Source of the DNA: Haplomitrium mnioides
Taxonomy: Eukaryota; Marchantiophyta; Haplomitriopsida; Calobryales
Reading direction: 5' to 3'
Assembly: GCA_049999725.1 (NCBI GenBank)
Contig: JBNGIS010012754.1
Coordinates: 1 to 50,268, forward strand
Length of the DNA: 50,268 bases
Positions 12,257 through 23,190 of this stretch are shown here, in pieces. The notes beneath the pieces are model-generated. The model did not search any database, was not told the origin of the DNA, and worked only from the letters and a program-made list of their open reading frames with translations. A program made the position numbers and the translations under genes. Position 1 is the stretch's first letter. Each line of letters begins with the position of its first letter.

Positions 12257-12266
12257 CATATATAAA
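12257..12266 (+). promoter_or_regulatory. Putative LTR TATA box
   Basis: TATATAAAC lies in the AT-rich part before the GC-rich remainder of the LTR and is followed by a conserved ACAGAGTCCTTGAAG stretch. The second copy has TATATATA at the equivalent place (about 36830-36840 on the minus strand). This fits a U3/R boundary. Confidence 0.45.
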
Positions 12267-12760
12267 CAACACATTTACACAATGTACAGGAGAAAACAGA
12301 GTCCTTGAAGGCCCTATGGAATTCTAACTATGTATACTTCCCTTATGAGTCCCACTGCCTTACAACTGCAGCCCAGCAACCCACACACCCTCCCCTCCAG
12401 ATAGTTTTTCTACTTCCCTCGCGAGAAGCCCTGCTTTTACTTCCTCATGCTAGGAAGAGAGTTTCTTTTACTTCCACCTCTGGAAGACAGCTTTACCAGC
12501 TGCAGGTAGCCCACTCCACCCTCGAGCCTCAACGGGTCTTACTACGACCAGTGCACCGGCACTGGCACAGCCCCCCCCTCTCAGCTCCACTTTGAGAATT
12601 AACACACCACAGTGTCCTTGAACACTCTGGGCTGATGCTCACGCACAAGGAACGACAGAGACAACCCCAAGCTCCTCACTTGGCGGCCTCTCCCGAAGTC
12701 ATAACTGGCCGGAATCCCTTCGAATCTATGTATCAGTAACCCTCCGCTCTGGTCCACCGG

Positions 12761-13165
12761 CAAGGATGAGGTCACCTGGGTCTCCCTCCAGTCCTCCTCT
12801 AAATCCCCCTGGCCCCCTGGAGCTAGTACCCCTGCTTCACGTAGATCCTCACTGAATTCCCACTCCAGCCGCCCCTCGTTGCGGTTTCCTTATCCTCAAG
12901 TCGTGATGCTTCTACATAGAGAATGCAGAGAAGACCCCAAGTCCTCCCATGGTGGCCTCTCCCGAAGTACAGTCTGACTAGAATACAATTGAGACAATGT
13001 ATCAGTAACCCTCTGCTCTGGTCCACCAGCAAGGATGAGGTCACCTGGGTCTCCCCCCAGTCCTCCTCTAAATCCCCCTGGCCCCCTGGAGCTAGTACCC
13101 CTGCTTCACATTGTCTTGTCAGTGAATTCAGATTCCAGCCCCCCTTCGTTGTGATTCCCCTTCGC
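12761..13165. repeat. 269-bp internal tandem duplication of the LTR
   Basis: The stretch starting CAAGGATGAGGTCACCTGGG at 12761 recurs at 13030, an offset of 269 bp. The second LTR copy has the same duplication at the same offset (36010 and 36279), so it predates both insertions. Confidence 0.8.
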
Positions 13166-13413
13166 ATGCAGTCGCCCCGCGCCCTGAGATTGCCTGTGCA
13201 TCAACCCGAATGATTTCGAAGACAAACGATATATACTCCCCTCACGCATTGCCCCCCAACACCAGATCCGATGAATAGTCGTTATTGCCGTTGGCTCGAG
13301 ACAGGGGACGACGATGCGTGGCTTCACTGTAGGTAATCCCGTTCCCACGGGATGGGAGGAAGTGCCGCGTGTCCAGCAGTTGGTCGAAGAAAATCCATGG
13401 ACAACGGTAACTA

Positions 13414-13513
13414 NNNNNNNNNNNNNNNNNNNNNNNNNNNNNNNNNNNNNNNNNNNNNNNNNNNNNNNNNNNNNNNNNNNNNNNNNNNNNNNNNNNNNNN
13501 NNNNNNNNNNNNN
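13414..13513. other. Assembly gap, 100 N
   Basis: 100 N inside the GC-rich LTR. The other copy is continuous across the equivalent place. Confidence 0.99.
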
Positions 13514-13739
13514 TGCCCCACGGAACCAGCTCCCAGGAATCTCCTAAGATTCTCCCGTAGATACCTCTCTCTCCTCCTTGTGCCACGTCGTCCGCTGTGC
13601 AGCCGTCCGACGCCGCCCCGCAGGGGGGTAGGCCGACCATCGCGCTGACCTCCCCTTCCGTTGTTGACTCGCACGCTGCTCGAGATCGAGTGAACTCCTC
13701 TCCAAGCGCCGCGTTGTCGTGTTGTGGTTCGGCTAATGT

Positions 13740-14260
13740 GTAAAATAGTAACAAAAGAAAACAAAAAACAAAGTTATATTACNNNNNNNNNNACCGTTTT
13801 GAGAACCTTCTAGAAAAGCAAAAGTAGTTTATCAAGACAGCGTGGCAGATTCTCTAGAAATTATCGATGGAGTGAGGATCAGCCTATTGGCTCTTTTGGG
13901 GATTCTCTGGATAACATCTTAAGATATTTTGACTATGTAAAGCAATGCGACATTGAGGGGGATTATCAAGAAGAAGGCCATCAAGGGATCACACATTGGA
14001 GAGAAGTGCAGCGAGCAATCAAAGCGAGGAGGTTCTACTCTTGGATGTGCGATTTTATGGGTCGATTTCTCAGTGATGGATAGAGGTTTGTTTGCTGCTC
14101 CAAACTTTCCTCTTCCAAATCCATTCTTCGTTGGGTTGCGAATCATACCTAGAGATCATTTTCGACAGTGGATCGTATATCATTTCGGCGACAACTTCTT
14201 GAATCAAGTGATGAACTCACAAATTCCAGTGCTGTTGCCAATTATCACCTATGGGGAGCG
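13740..14260 (+). other. Coding-like island inside the LTR, between N-gaps
   Basis: At about 13740 the similarity to the second LTR copy stops and an unrelated sequence begins, bounded by a 10-N gap (13783-13792) and a 400-N gap (14261-14660). It has an open stretch to a TAG near 14082, with pieces such as SLDNILRYFDYVKQC and THWREVQRAIKARRFYSW, and another frame open after it (LFAAPNFPLPNPFFVGLRII). I do not recognise the protein. It could be a nested fragment, for example of a gag-like gene, or a misassembly joined by gaps. Confidence 0.4.
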
Positions 14261-14660
14261 NNNNNNNNNNNNNNNNNNNNNNNNNNNNNNNNNNNNNNNN
14301 NNNNNNNNNNNNNNNNNNNNNNNNNNNNNNNNNNNNNNNNNNNNNNNNNNNNNNNNNNNNNNNNNNNNNNNNNNNNNNNNNNNNNNNNNNNNNNNNNNNN
14401 NNNNNNNNNNNNNNNNNNNNNNNNNNNNNNNNNNNNNNNNNNNNNNNNNNNNNNNNNNNNNNNNNNNNNNNNNNNNNNNNNNNNNNNNNNNNNNNNNNNN
14501 NNNNNNNNNNNNNNNNNNNNNNNNNNNNNNNNNNNNNNNNNNNNNNNNNNNNNNNNNNNNNNNNNNNNNNNNNNNNNNNNNNNNNNNNNNNNNNNNNNNN
14601 NNNNNNNNNNNNNNNNNNNNNNNNNNNNNNNNNNNNNNNNNNNNNNNNNNNNNNNNNNNN
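14261..14660. other. Assembly gap, 400 N
   Basis: 400 N inside the GC-rich LTR. Open frames crossing it are artefacts. Confidence 0.99.
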
Positions 14661-15619
14661 GCCATATCGCCCTTCTGGCTCAGCCATCTTCCCGTTGGAC
14701 GGTCTGCGCTGGGTCACTGCTTCACCACTCTTGCGCGTCATTCGAACCAGTTTGCCGACAAGTCGCCTTTTCGCCTTCACTCGTCCTTGTTCGGTCAGAT
14801 CAGGGATCAGTCCCCCTTTCGGCTCATCCTCTGTGCTTCCTCTTTGGCAAATCTGCGCTAGGTCGCCCCTTCGGCTTCTGCGCTCTTCCTCCTCTTGGAT
14901 CTCCGATTAATTGCCCTTACGGCACTCCTCCGTTTTCCTTCGGCCAGGCCCACGATAAGTTGATGTTTCGGACCCCTTTCCTTCCTTCCCTGTAGGGTTC
15001 CTCGCGGATCCCGCTTAACCGGGTTCCCCACGTCGGAAGACGCTTCGGAACCATATTAAGTGGACTCCCCACTTAGGAAGGCGCCTTTCCGCTGATCCGC
15101 GGGCCTCTTGGTGCTGCCACGTAGTCCGTGGAATCCCGCGAAGGCTCAGGAGACGCCACGTTTCCGTGGATTCTCGCGGGACCTTTCGGGGACTCCACTC
15201 TTCCGCCAGGACTTACCGAGTCGGATGGAGTGTTCGATCTGCCTCTGCAGGGTTCGCTGTTGCTTGCGGGATCGAGGCGTCCCCCTTCCCTGGCCTTGCT
15301 CGCCCTCGTGACGATCTTACCTCCTTCTGTCAGCTCCCGATCCTTGCTTCCCGTTTTGTGGCCGCTGCAGGACACCCGCGATCTGCCTTCCTTCAGAGTG
15401 CCTTCGGGCTTCCTTGTTGCTGATCCCTTCTTCTTCCTCCTCCGCCATGGTCCTGTTTCCCTCCCAGGACTCATGCACCCTACTCTTAACAGCTGTTTGA
15501 GGTAATCAACTGTTCCTGAGGGCCTTCACACTTGCAAAGGGAACAATGTGGCCAGTGGTGCTTCCGATTTTGTGCGTTCAGCCTTAGTGCTCCAAACTAC
15601 CGGCTGACAGGAAGGCTTC

Positions 15620-15960
15620 GACTTCTGTGCCAAAGTCTATGTGTGTATAAGAATCCAAGTTCTACATTTGAGCACTCGTCAATAAAGACTAGGCTCAAGA
15701 AAGGTTTTGCGTTCTGTGGTAGAGTCTATGCGTATATGAGGTTTTGAATTTTGCATCAATACTTATATGCGTATAGAGTTCAGACTTCTAGATTTGAAGG
15801 TGTGTTTAAGGTTCTACTTTCCACAACAAACTCTAGGCCCATTTGCGACTCCACTTAATGAATCCGAATCTCAGAGTAAAAGAGGTTCAAAGTTCTACAT
15901 GAGAGTCAAAGCTCATTTGAGATTTCAAGTTTTACATCAAAGTCCATGCTAGCAAAGGAT
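15620..15960. repeat. Left-arm repeat block (copy B)
   Basis: Degenerate units (AAAGTCTATGTGTGTATAAG, AGTCTATGCGTATATGAGG) with TTCTACATTTGAG spacers, equivalent to the 52-bp repeats of copy C. It resumes directly after the solo LTR, which therefore inserted at the edge of this block. Confidence 0.6.
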
Positions 15961-16306
15961 TAAGTAGTCAATTTAAGCAAACGTTTCGGCAATCCAAAAA
16001 ATCAATACCAATAGATTTAGTAGGCAAAACATTAAACTCTTCTAGCAAAAAATATAGTAGGAAAGAATGTGACTATATTTTGGATCAGAAAACATTTCAC
16101 AAACCAAATGAAGATTATGATTGAATGTTTAAGTTTCATTTGTAGATGATAAAAATGAAGTTGGAATGATTTACACTAAAAAAATTGAGGTGGCATATAA
16201 CTTCAAGAAATTTCTTGAATAAAATTCTCAAGTACTTAAAAAAAAAAAACTTAAATTAAAACATAAATTGAAAGTACAAAATAAACAATAGGTTTCCAAA
16301 ATGGCT

Positions 16307-19300
16307 TTAGTCATTTGTATTGACTTCTTCGGATTTAGCTTTAGAAGATTCATCAAGATTAACATAATTTGTCTCTATGTTGATAATATTGATTGAATCT
16401 ATTTCAAACACTTTTGGATTGATTGCTTTCTATCTTTCATACTCAAACAAATTTGATTTAATAGTAGCTAGAGTGGGTTTACTCAATCGGTTTTTTTTTA
16501 TGACAAGAAAATCAAAAGACAAAATTGTGATTTGTGTTACATCAAGTACATCAATATATAACTTGGGTTTGCATTTTTCTTTTCTTGCTGCTAATTTCTT
16601 TGGAAAGTATTGTCCAAAAAATACATCCTCAACCTCACAAGAAAACCATTGGGAGGTTCTTCCTTATCAAATGACAAAATTTTGAGGACTTTGGCAATCC
16701 AAAATGGTATGCACTTTGGATCAAGTGATGCAACAATTCAAATAAACATTTTGGCTTTCACATGATGTAGATTTCCAAATTGTGCGCATATATTGTTTGA
16801 TGTGAAACAATCCATTCTCGCAGCCTATGCGCTCTGTTGTAGATTGTTCAACGTGTAGAAAGCAAACATTCTATTAGAACATCTCTTCTTTGGCTGGTGA
16901 GCATCAAACTTAGAGGTTAGACAAACATTTTGAAAATTATTACAAGTATTTGCATATTGTGAAGGTGGAAAAGGTAAATTTTGCTTTTTTGAGTCTTCGT
17001 TTTTTTCTTTCAAAAATGTAAGCTCCAATCTCTTGTCGGCCAAGAATAAAAGTTATTCTACCATTTAGTATCAAAATCTGTAAAGAACTTGTAACGATTA
17101 TCACTTACGTTGTCTCTTGTTGCAAAGACCACTTTCTCTACATCAACTTCTCTTTCTTCCATTTGAGATCGTTTTATTTAAGAATATGCCTCTAGAGAAA
17201 TCAATATTGAACTTAAAATTTCTTTATTCGTTCCAGGTAGATACTTGACTTGACAAATACCATCCAGAGATAAATGATTTTACCTTCAATCAACAATTCA
17301 AGTTCAAGTTGAGTAATTCAAAGGCAAAGATTTGGAGAAAACAATTTTCAACAAATGAATTTTGGTTATCTTTTGAACCAAAGAGTGATGTTGTTGCAGA
17401 AAAAAATTGAAATTCCATGTCTTCATCAAAAGAGTTACTTAGGGTTTAAGATTATAAAGCAATTGTAGTGCCTTGCTAAGACTCATTATCATGAAAGCCT
17501 TGATACATTTCAAATGTTTCAAGAATCCGCTAAAAATTTGATTGATTTAATTGTGAGTTTGGCCAACCATGAGAAGTCCAACCTTGATTTTTTGGAAAAC
17601 ATTCTTGGTAATAAGGAGACTAAGATATCCAAATAAGATGGAATTCTTATTCTATCGTGTCGTGCCATATTGTTCAACTAAAGATACAAAGTGGGAGGCA
17701 ACAACCCTTCAAAGTCACATAATGTTCCATTTAGCACTGTAATTATCAAATTAGAGTCACTTCTCAATTTTCCCTAGGTTAAAATATTCTCAAAGAAAGA
17801 GCATGATTGAATATTAACGCACCAACAACATGTACACCTACTAAACAATCTTTATCAATGTTTCTTTGGTGGTGAAGGCCAATGTGAATTTGCTATTTTC
17901 TTTTGATTCATTTCATCAATCGCAACACCCAAGTACTTTAAACCATTGACATAACATTTTCTTTGATGGTTTGCAAGTTTTGTTCTTTGTTTTATTTGTT
18001 GGTCACAATGAAGAAACAATTGGCAATTATATTTGACTGCATCATTCAAAAGCACCAAAAAGATATAAATAGTTATGTGAAATATGTTTTAATATCTCAA
18101 ATGTCAAAAGATAACTTCAAACACAAAGAATATTCAAAGCAACATAAACAAAAATTTTGAATAGAGTAGGTAAAAACTAAAAACAACAATTCAAAGTCTA
18201 GTTTGTACTCTTTAAATGTCAAAGAATTTGAATAACATTCACAACAACTAGATGATATTAAAGAAACAACGACCACTTACTTGTCTTTGACTCAAGAGGC
18301 GCGCAAGAGATTCCATAAGAGAAAAACAAAACATTTGCTCCCTTGGGGTTTTAAATTGGAACTACAATTTCTACATTGGCATTGACTCTATGCATGCATA
18401 GGATTTAAAGAAACAATTACAAAACCTATGCACACATAGGATCAAAAGCAACAACATCAATTCCTTAGCTTGCTTTGGTTGTAGTCGTGACTAGAATTGA
18501 AAGAAATAAGAACAAAATCTATGCACACATAAGGTCACAAACAACATAAACAATTCTTGATCTTGTTTATCTTGGGTTGGGTCTTAGATTGAAAGCAATA
18601 ATAGCAAAATCCGATGCACGTTTAAGATCACAAACAATAGCCAGAATGATTTTGACATTTTATTTGACTCTTATCATGCTTTGGATTCAAAGTAAAAGTA
18701 ACTAACCCTATATGCAAGCATAGAATCTTACCAAACAGTTGTAATTCATGGTTTTTTTTTAGTCCAACCGCATTTAAGAAACAAATCAACAAACCAAATC
18801 TTGTTGCGCTAAGTTTGAGAAAGCTAAACATATCCAAAACCAAGCTTTGACTCTTGTAAAAAGAGCATTATAATAATGGTATGTTTCAAAATGAAAGAAA
18901 TTTATTATCTTTGTCGGACTCTTAGACGGATTTCTCCCACAACGATTTTATTTCTTCACAGGTTTGACAAACAACAAATCTATTGCATTTTGGAATTTTA
19001 ACATTTGGAAAATGTGTTCTTCAATGTTTTGTAAAATTAGAAAAAATCAAAAAATGCAATCGGGATACTTCTCTTTCAAATAAGTTGTATCATTGTCATA
19101 AACTTCCTATTTTGTAAAGTTATCCAACAAGTTATAAACTTTGTGAGTGGGTATTCTCTTAGAATGTCTCTGTAAAAAACTTTCCATCCATTCATTCACA
19201 AATACTCCTTTAGTAGAAAACTCTCTATTTCTAAAAATGCCTCTAGGATATGCATTTTTGAGATTTTGAATCCTTTGGATTCTATTATTTCCTACAAACA

Positions 19301-19400
19301 AAATTAACTTGAAGGCTCTTCTATAGACAATAGTACTGCTATGTAGAGTCAATTGATTGTCAAAATTGGAGTCTATTCTTAGTATTCTCTATTGCAAGGT
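16307..19400 (-). pseudogene. Gene 2 copy B: DUF7869-like, decayed and 5'-truncated
   Basis: Minus strand. The conserved middle segment at about 19107-19352 reads VYRRAFKLILFVGNNRIQRI and KVYNLLDNFTK, like copy C. The DUF7869-like core lies at about 17500-18058, where IDGMDQ has become IDEMNQ and QLDN has become LNN after a stop, so the putative acidic residues are lost. The C-terminus ends in NLDESSKAKSEEV and a stop at about 16307. The first exon (MAGVLKDKK-type) is absent because of the junction near 19400. Repeats of the gene 2 intron type lie at 18360-18740. Confidence 0.65.
18360..18740. repeat. Gene 2 intron repeats (copy B)
   Basis: Several CTATGCACACATAGGATC-like cores with AAACAACAA-rich spacers, the short form of the array at 8880-9664. 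Confidence 0.55.
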
Positions 19401-19447
19401 AATATTCTCTTGAAATAGAGTAGAGTTTGCGAGGAGACAATAACGAT

Positions 19448-22063
19448 TTGGTTGAAGAATATGAATCTACCAAAACCAGCAATGGATAATTGGGGGCCAT
19501 TCCAGAAAAGACGACTCAACAAAGATTTTGTGGAGCTTCTAACATAGAGAATGTTTACAAATAAATATACACATTCATTCTTCATTTCTATTATGGACCC
19601 AAAGTGCGGGCTAAAAGATGAGTCAAAGTCCAATACCAAGAACCCTAATAAATACATGTATGAGATTTCAGGAGGCAATCACAATGCTATTGCAAAACAG
19701 CTATTGATTACAAAGTATAGAGCAAAGAACCCCATGCTCTCACTCTACAAGTGTTATGTGTACATGGGGCTCACACCAATAGAGGCCCAATTTTTTGCAA
19801 CGAATGACAATTATGACCAACGATAGTGTCTTGAGATGACTTCAATTCAAAAGGTCAAATATTGGCATCAAAGATTTATGAAAAGAGAGATGGTTTCATC
19901 CCAAAAATTAAAAAGAGAATTAGTGTTGGAGACTTTGGAAATCAAGCCAAAGTGAACTCTTGAGAAGACAGTGACTTCTCAAAACAATTGGTCCCAACTT
20001 TCATTTTGAAGTAGAGAGCTCTAAGAGTTGTAATAGAGCATTTTTTGATATGGGAGAAGAATCATGTGAAAGCCTAGAAGCTGAAAGCTAAAGGTTTATT
20101 AAGAATGAAAGACATGAAGTGGACACATTGGAGGTTCTTTTAGGGTCTTCTTGATGAAATCAAAATTTTTGTTTTAAAAAGAGTGGAAAACAGAGAGCTT
20201 TTAATTGAAGAAATGCCTTAGGAGCTGGAGAGATAAAAGGTTTTGGCAGTGATGGTGAAATCTTTTTGCTTAGAGGTTTTTTGTAATTCGTGAGAGGAGG
20301 TGAGGATGGAATATCCCACCCATATCGAGGAATTGAAGATGTTCTTTTTTTACTCAAGTTTCAAAAAGTTGTTGTTAAGTATTATTTTTTGTTTTTAATA
20401 TTATTGCTGGCCAATTTGTTTTAGAAAAAAATGTTTGAATGATTTTTTTACTAACCTCTTTGTAGAGTTCCAAATCATGCATGTATGGGCATCAAAATTT
20501 TAATGCTTGCATTGATTTTGCTCAAAAAGTGAAACAACTCTGCAAAGACCACGCATACAATGACTTCAAAGTCCATGAGAACTCAAGAGAACTTGAGCAT
20601 CTAGACCAAAGAGTCTATGTGCATATGGACTCTTTGGTCTATGCTCGCACAGACTAGATTTTCTTCGCGCTTAGACTTAACAGTCCATGTACATATGCAT
20701 GGACTTCAAAGTTCTTGCGTGCAAAGGCTAAAGAGTTCATGCATGCATGGAATTTAGAGTCCATGCATGCATTGACTTTAGAGCCCATACGTGTATTGAA
20801 TTTGAAGTCTATGTGTGCATGAACTCTTTAGTTGATGCAGGCAAAGTCTCTTAGAGTCCAAACATGTATGGACTCTTAAGTATATGCGAGCATGGACTCC
20901 TAAGTCCATGCACACACGAACTCTCTATTCTTTGCCCCTTGTTTTTTTTGTTTCTAAATTTTCTCATATGAATTTCTAAATGTTTTTTTTCAGGGTGATA
21001 AAACATTCAAGAGGTAGCTTGCAAAAATGTTAATGGTAGTTGCAAAAGGAAGAAAGAGATATAGGGCTGAAGAAAATATAGATGACCAAGATCAAGCTCC
21101 AACCTTGGTCTCCTATCATCTTGCCTTTCTGCTCCATTTTTAGAAAGCTAGAGCATAAAAGTCAAAGCAGCAAAATGAAACACATGTCACTCTAGTTGAA
21201 GGAGGGATTGATGAAGAAGGTCAAGACTTGCAGTCTTATGTTGACAAACTCAACATGGGATACTATCAAGTCCACATTGAATCCAATGCAAGACAACTCA
21301 AGGGCTTGGTGAAAACCTAGAAGTTTCATGCTAATAGTCACTGACATTCTTTTCGGTTACAACTTCAAAGAATGTTAGCATGATGACTTCGAGCCCTTTA
21401 GTAAAGATAATGTTTTTGATATGATTTCTTCTTTTGCGCAATTAACGCCTTGGATTTTTGATCATTTGTTATAATTCATTCCTTGCAACAATTTGGCATC
21501 GCCAAAGATGCACTTTTGGAAGTTTGTTGTATGACCAACCATGACATCTAGCAAGTTATGTTTTAATTTTTTTTGTTTTAGTATATTTTGTTTCTACTTA
21601 ATTGTTTGTTTTGATTACTGTAGAGACAAAACCAATATACATCATTCAAGTGGTTGCGGAATTGCACACGCCTATGAGTATTGGGTTGTGGGCTATTGGA
21701 CAAAAGAATAGAAGTAGAGCTTGAAGTAAAACTTGCAATCTAAAGATGCAATCGATTGTCATTGACAAATAATGTGGAGCATTTTTAGTTTTCCAACAAT
21801 TTTTGCCAAATTGAAACATCTAGGAGATGATGTTCATGAAAATGTTTACCAAAAGCCTCAGGCTTTGTATAATTTTTTTTTATCAACCATTTTTCTTCCA
21901 AGAAAGATTTGAATCTTGTGGTGATTCTGTAGCCATTTCAAGGACAATAAAGTCTCGTAATGATTCTCTTACGGCTGTAGATGCCCAATCTTCTGAGTCT
22001 TTTGATTTGGATGACACTGTTGCTCTTGAAGAGGACAAGACTGAAGCTGAACTTGCAAATTGA
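19448..22063 (+). pseudogene. Gene 1 copy B: ParB-like / methyltransferase, 5'-truncated, motif I deleted
   Basis: Starts within EETITIW, at the end of the linker, so the N-terminal exons are missing. The ParB-like domain (19448-19860) keeps YEISGGNHNA but has in-frame stops (LLT*RM, DQR*CL). Exon 3 (20994-21551) is heavily mutated, and its donor at 21551 has lost GT. Exon 4 (21624-22063) keeps KLKHLGDD and YQKPQALYNF, then a deletion removes motif I and joins to the acidic tail (FDLDDTVALEEDKTEAELAN). It cannot encode a methyltransferase. Confidence 0.75.
20469..20925. repeat. 24-bp palindromic minisatellite in gene 1 intron (copy B)
   Basis: Degenerate units (CCATGCATGCATTGACTTTA, TATGCGAGCATGGACTCCTA) in the intron between the ParB-like and motif IV exons, which ends at the CAG at 20991-20993. 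Confidence 0.75.
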
Positions 22064-22851
22064 TGTACATTTTTGTACTTTCTTGATGATCTTATTTCTT
22101 TCAATAATGATTCTTTAAAAAAACTTCATGTCTTTTGTAAAAGTAAGCAAGAAAGTCTATGATGACATGGACGTTCTTGTTCTATCGAGTTATCTTTTGT
22201 ACAAATTATCTTCACTCATGAGTTTTTTGGTTTTTTTAGTTATCTTTGTACTACACTTATTACAATCTTGAATTGTGATATCATTCTACACGTGAGTCGT
22301 TTTTGTGATTTTACTTTGGAAATTCATTTGGGGAGTTACAAATGAATGATTATGTGTGCATATGAGTGTTGGATTGATTTTAATGAAAGGCATCATGTTT
22401 TCAAGATATGCGAGCTTAAATTCTATGCAAGCATAGCTCTTCTTTTTTGGTTTTGTATGTTTTGTAAGTAAATAGAAGTTCAAAGCATCTCTTGGAAGAT
22501 TAAAGCTTTATACATCAACTCTTATTGCAACATCATCTTTTTTCTTTCCGGTTTTTCCTATAAATATTTAAGGATTTTGTATCTTAAAGGTCTTCGAAAA
22601 ATTATAAGAAAACATTAGTATATCGTGATTTAAGTTTAACATGTTTTTTCAATATTTTCTCTAGCTTTCTTATTTTACTATCATATAGTATTTGTTGTTT
22701 TACTTTTCTGCCAAATATTGAGCATAAAATACAATAGGTATATGAATAAAAAAAATTTCAAGTAAAACAGCTGCACAACTATAAAAAATTGTAATTTTTG
22801 AAGCAGAAATTTGAAATAAAAAGAGTTCTTTAGCGTGAAATAAAACAAAAA

Positions 22852-22887
22852 CTCAATAGCGGTTTTTGGTTCAAAGTAGCGGCTGTT
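22852..22887 (-). repeat. Right terminal inverted repeat, copy B
   Basis: The outer 20 bp (22868-22887) read inward match AACAGCCGCTACTTTGAACC exactly, identical to copy A. Confidence 0.8.
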
Positions 22888-23190
22888 TAAAGTTCATACA
22901 CCTTGTTTTGATCGTTATGCATTGTGTTCTTGAACTACTTTGATGTCCATAACTTTCTCCACCTAGATATTTGACTGTGACTTCATAGATAGTTGAGGTC
23001 ATGAATTTAGCTTGTGAAGCTTAGATCAAGCGATTAACCCTTGTTGTCCCTTCTTTCTTGCATGCTTACAGTCTTGTAACCACTCGATCACACTTGTCAA
23101 ACATGTCTTCCATTAAACTTGCATAGCCTATTTTTGGTACCTAATAATGAGTCCTTAGACAAGTCTTAAATTTTTGGCTCTCTCTTTGTC
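22888..23190. other. Right flank of copy B, unassigned
   Basis: No gene recognised in about 300 bases. It may belong to the gypsy element that follows. Confidence 0.4.

Larger units (their letters stand above)
11719..15614 (-). mobile_element. GC-rich solo LTR with TSD, nested in copy B
   Basis: The insertion 11724-15609 begins TGTCGCTCCCC and ends CGGCTGACA, flanked on both sides by GGAAG (11719-11723 and 15610-15614), a perfect 5-bp target duplication. TG...CA ends and a 5-bp TSD fit a retroviral-type LTR. There is no duplicate of the start near the right end, so this is a solo LTR. A homologous element in opposite orientation lies at 34348-37400. It is far more GC-rich than its host element. 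The LTR itself reads left to right; the minus strand here is nominal. Confidence 0.8.
10839..22887 (+). mobile_element. TIR element copy B, internally deleted
   Basis: Bounded by a diverged left TIR (10839-10865) and a good right TIR (22868-22887). The left arm aligns with that of copy C, followed by gene 2 on the minus strand and gene 1 on the plus strand. It carries a GC-rich solo LTR at 11724-15609 with a perfect 5-bp target duplication. Without that it is about 8.2 kb. Near 19380-19450 the gene 2 body is joined directly to the middle of the gene 1 ParB-like exon, so both first exons and the shared promoter are gone. Candidate flanks TATA (10835-10838) and TAAA (22888-22891) match at 3 of 4 bases. 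Confidence 0.8.

Noticed and set aside
12305-13370. Open frames of 80-114 codons in the GC-rich LTR
   Set aside because: Overlapping on both strands, no motif, not conserved as frames in the second LTR copy, and expected by chance in GC-rich DNA.
14251-14910. Long open frames across 14261-14660
   Set aside because: Mostly N. They are artefacts of the gap inside an LTR.
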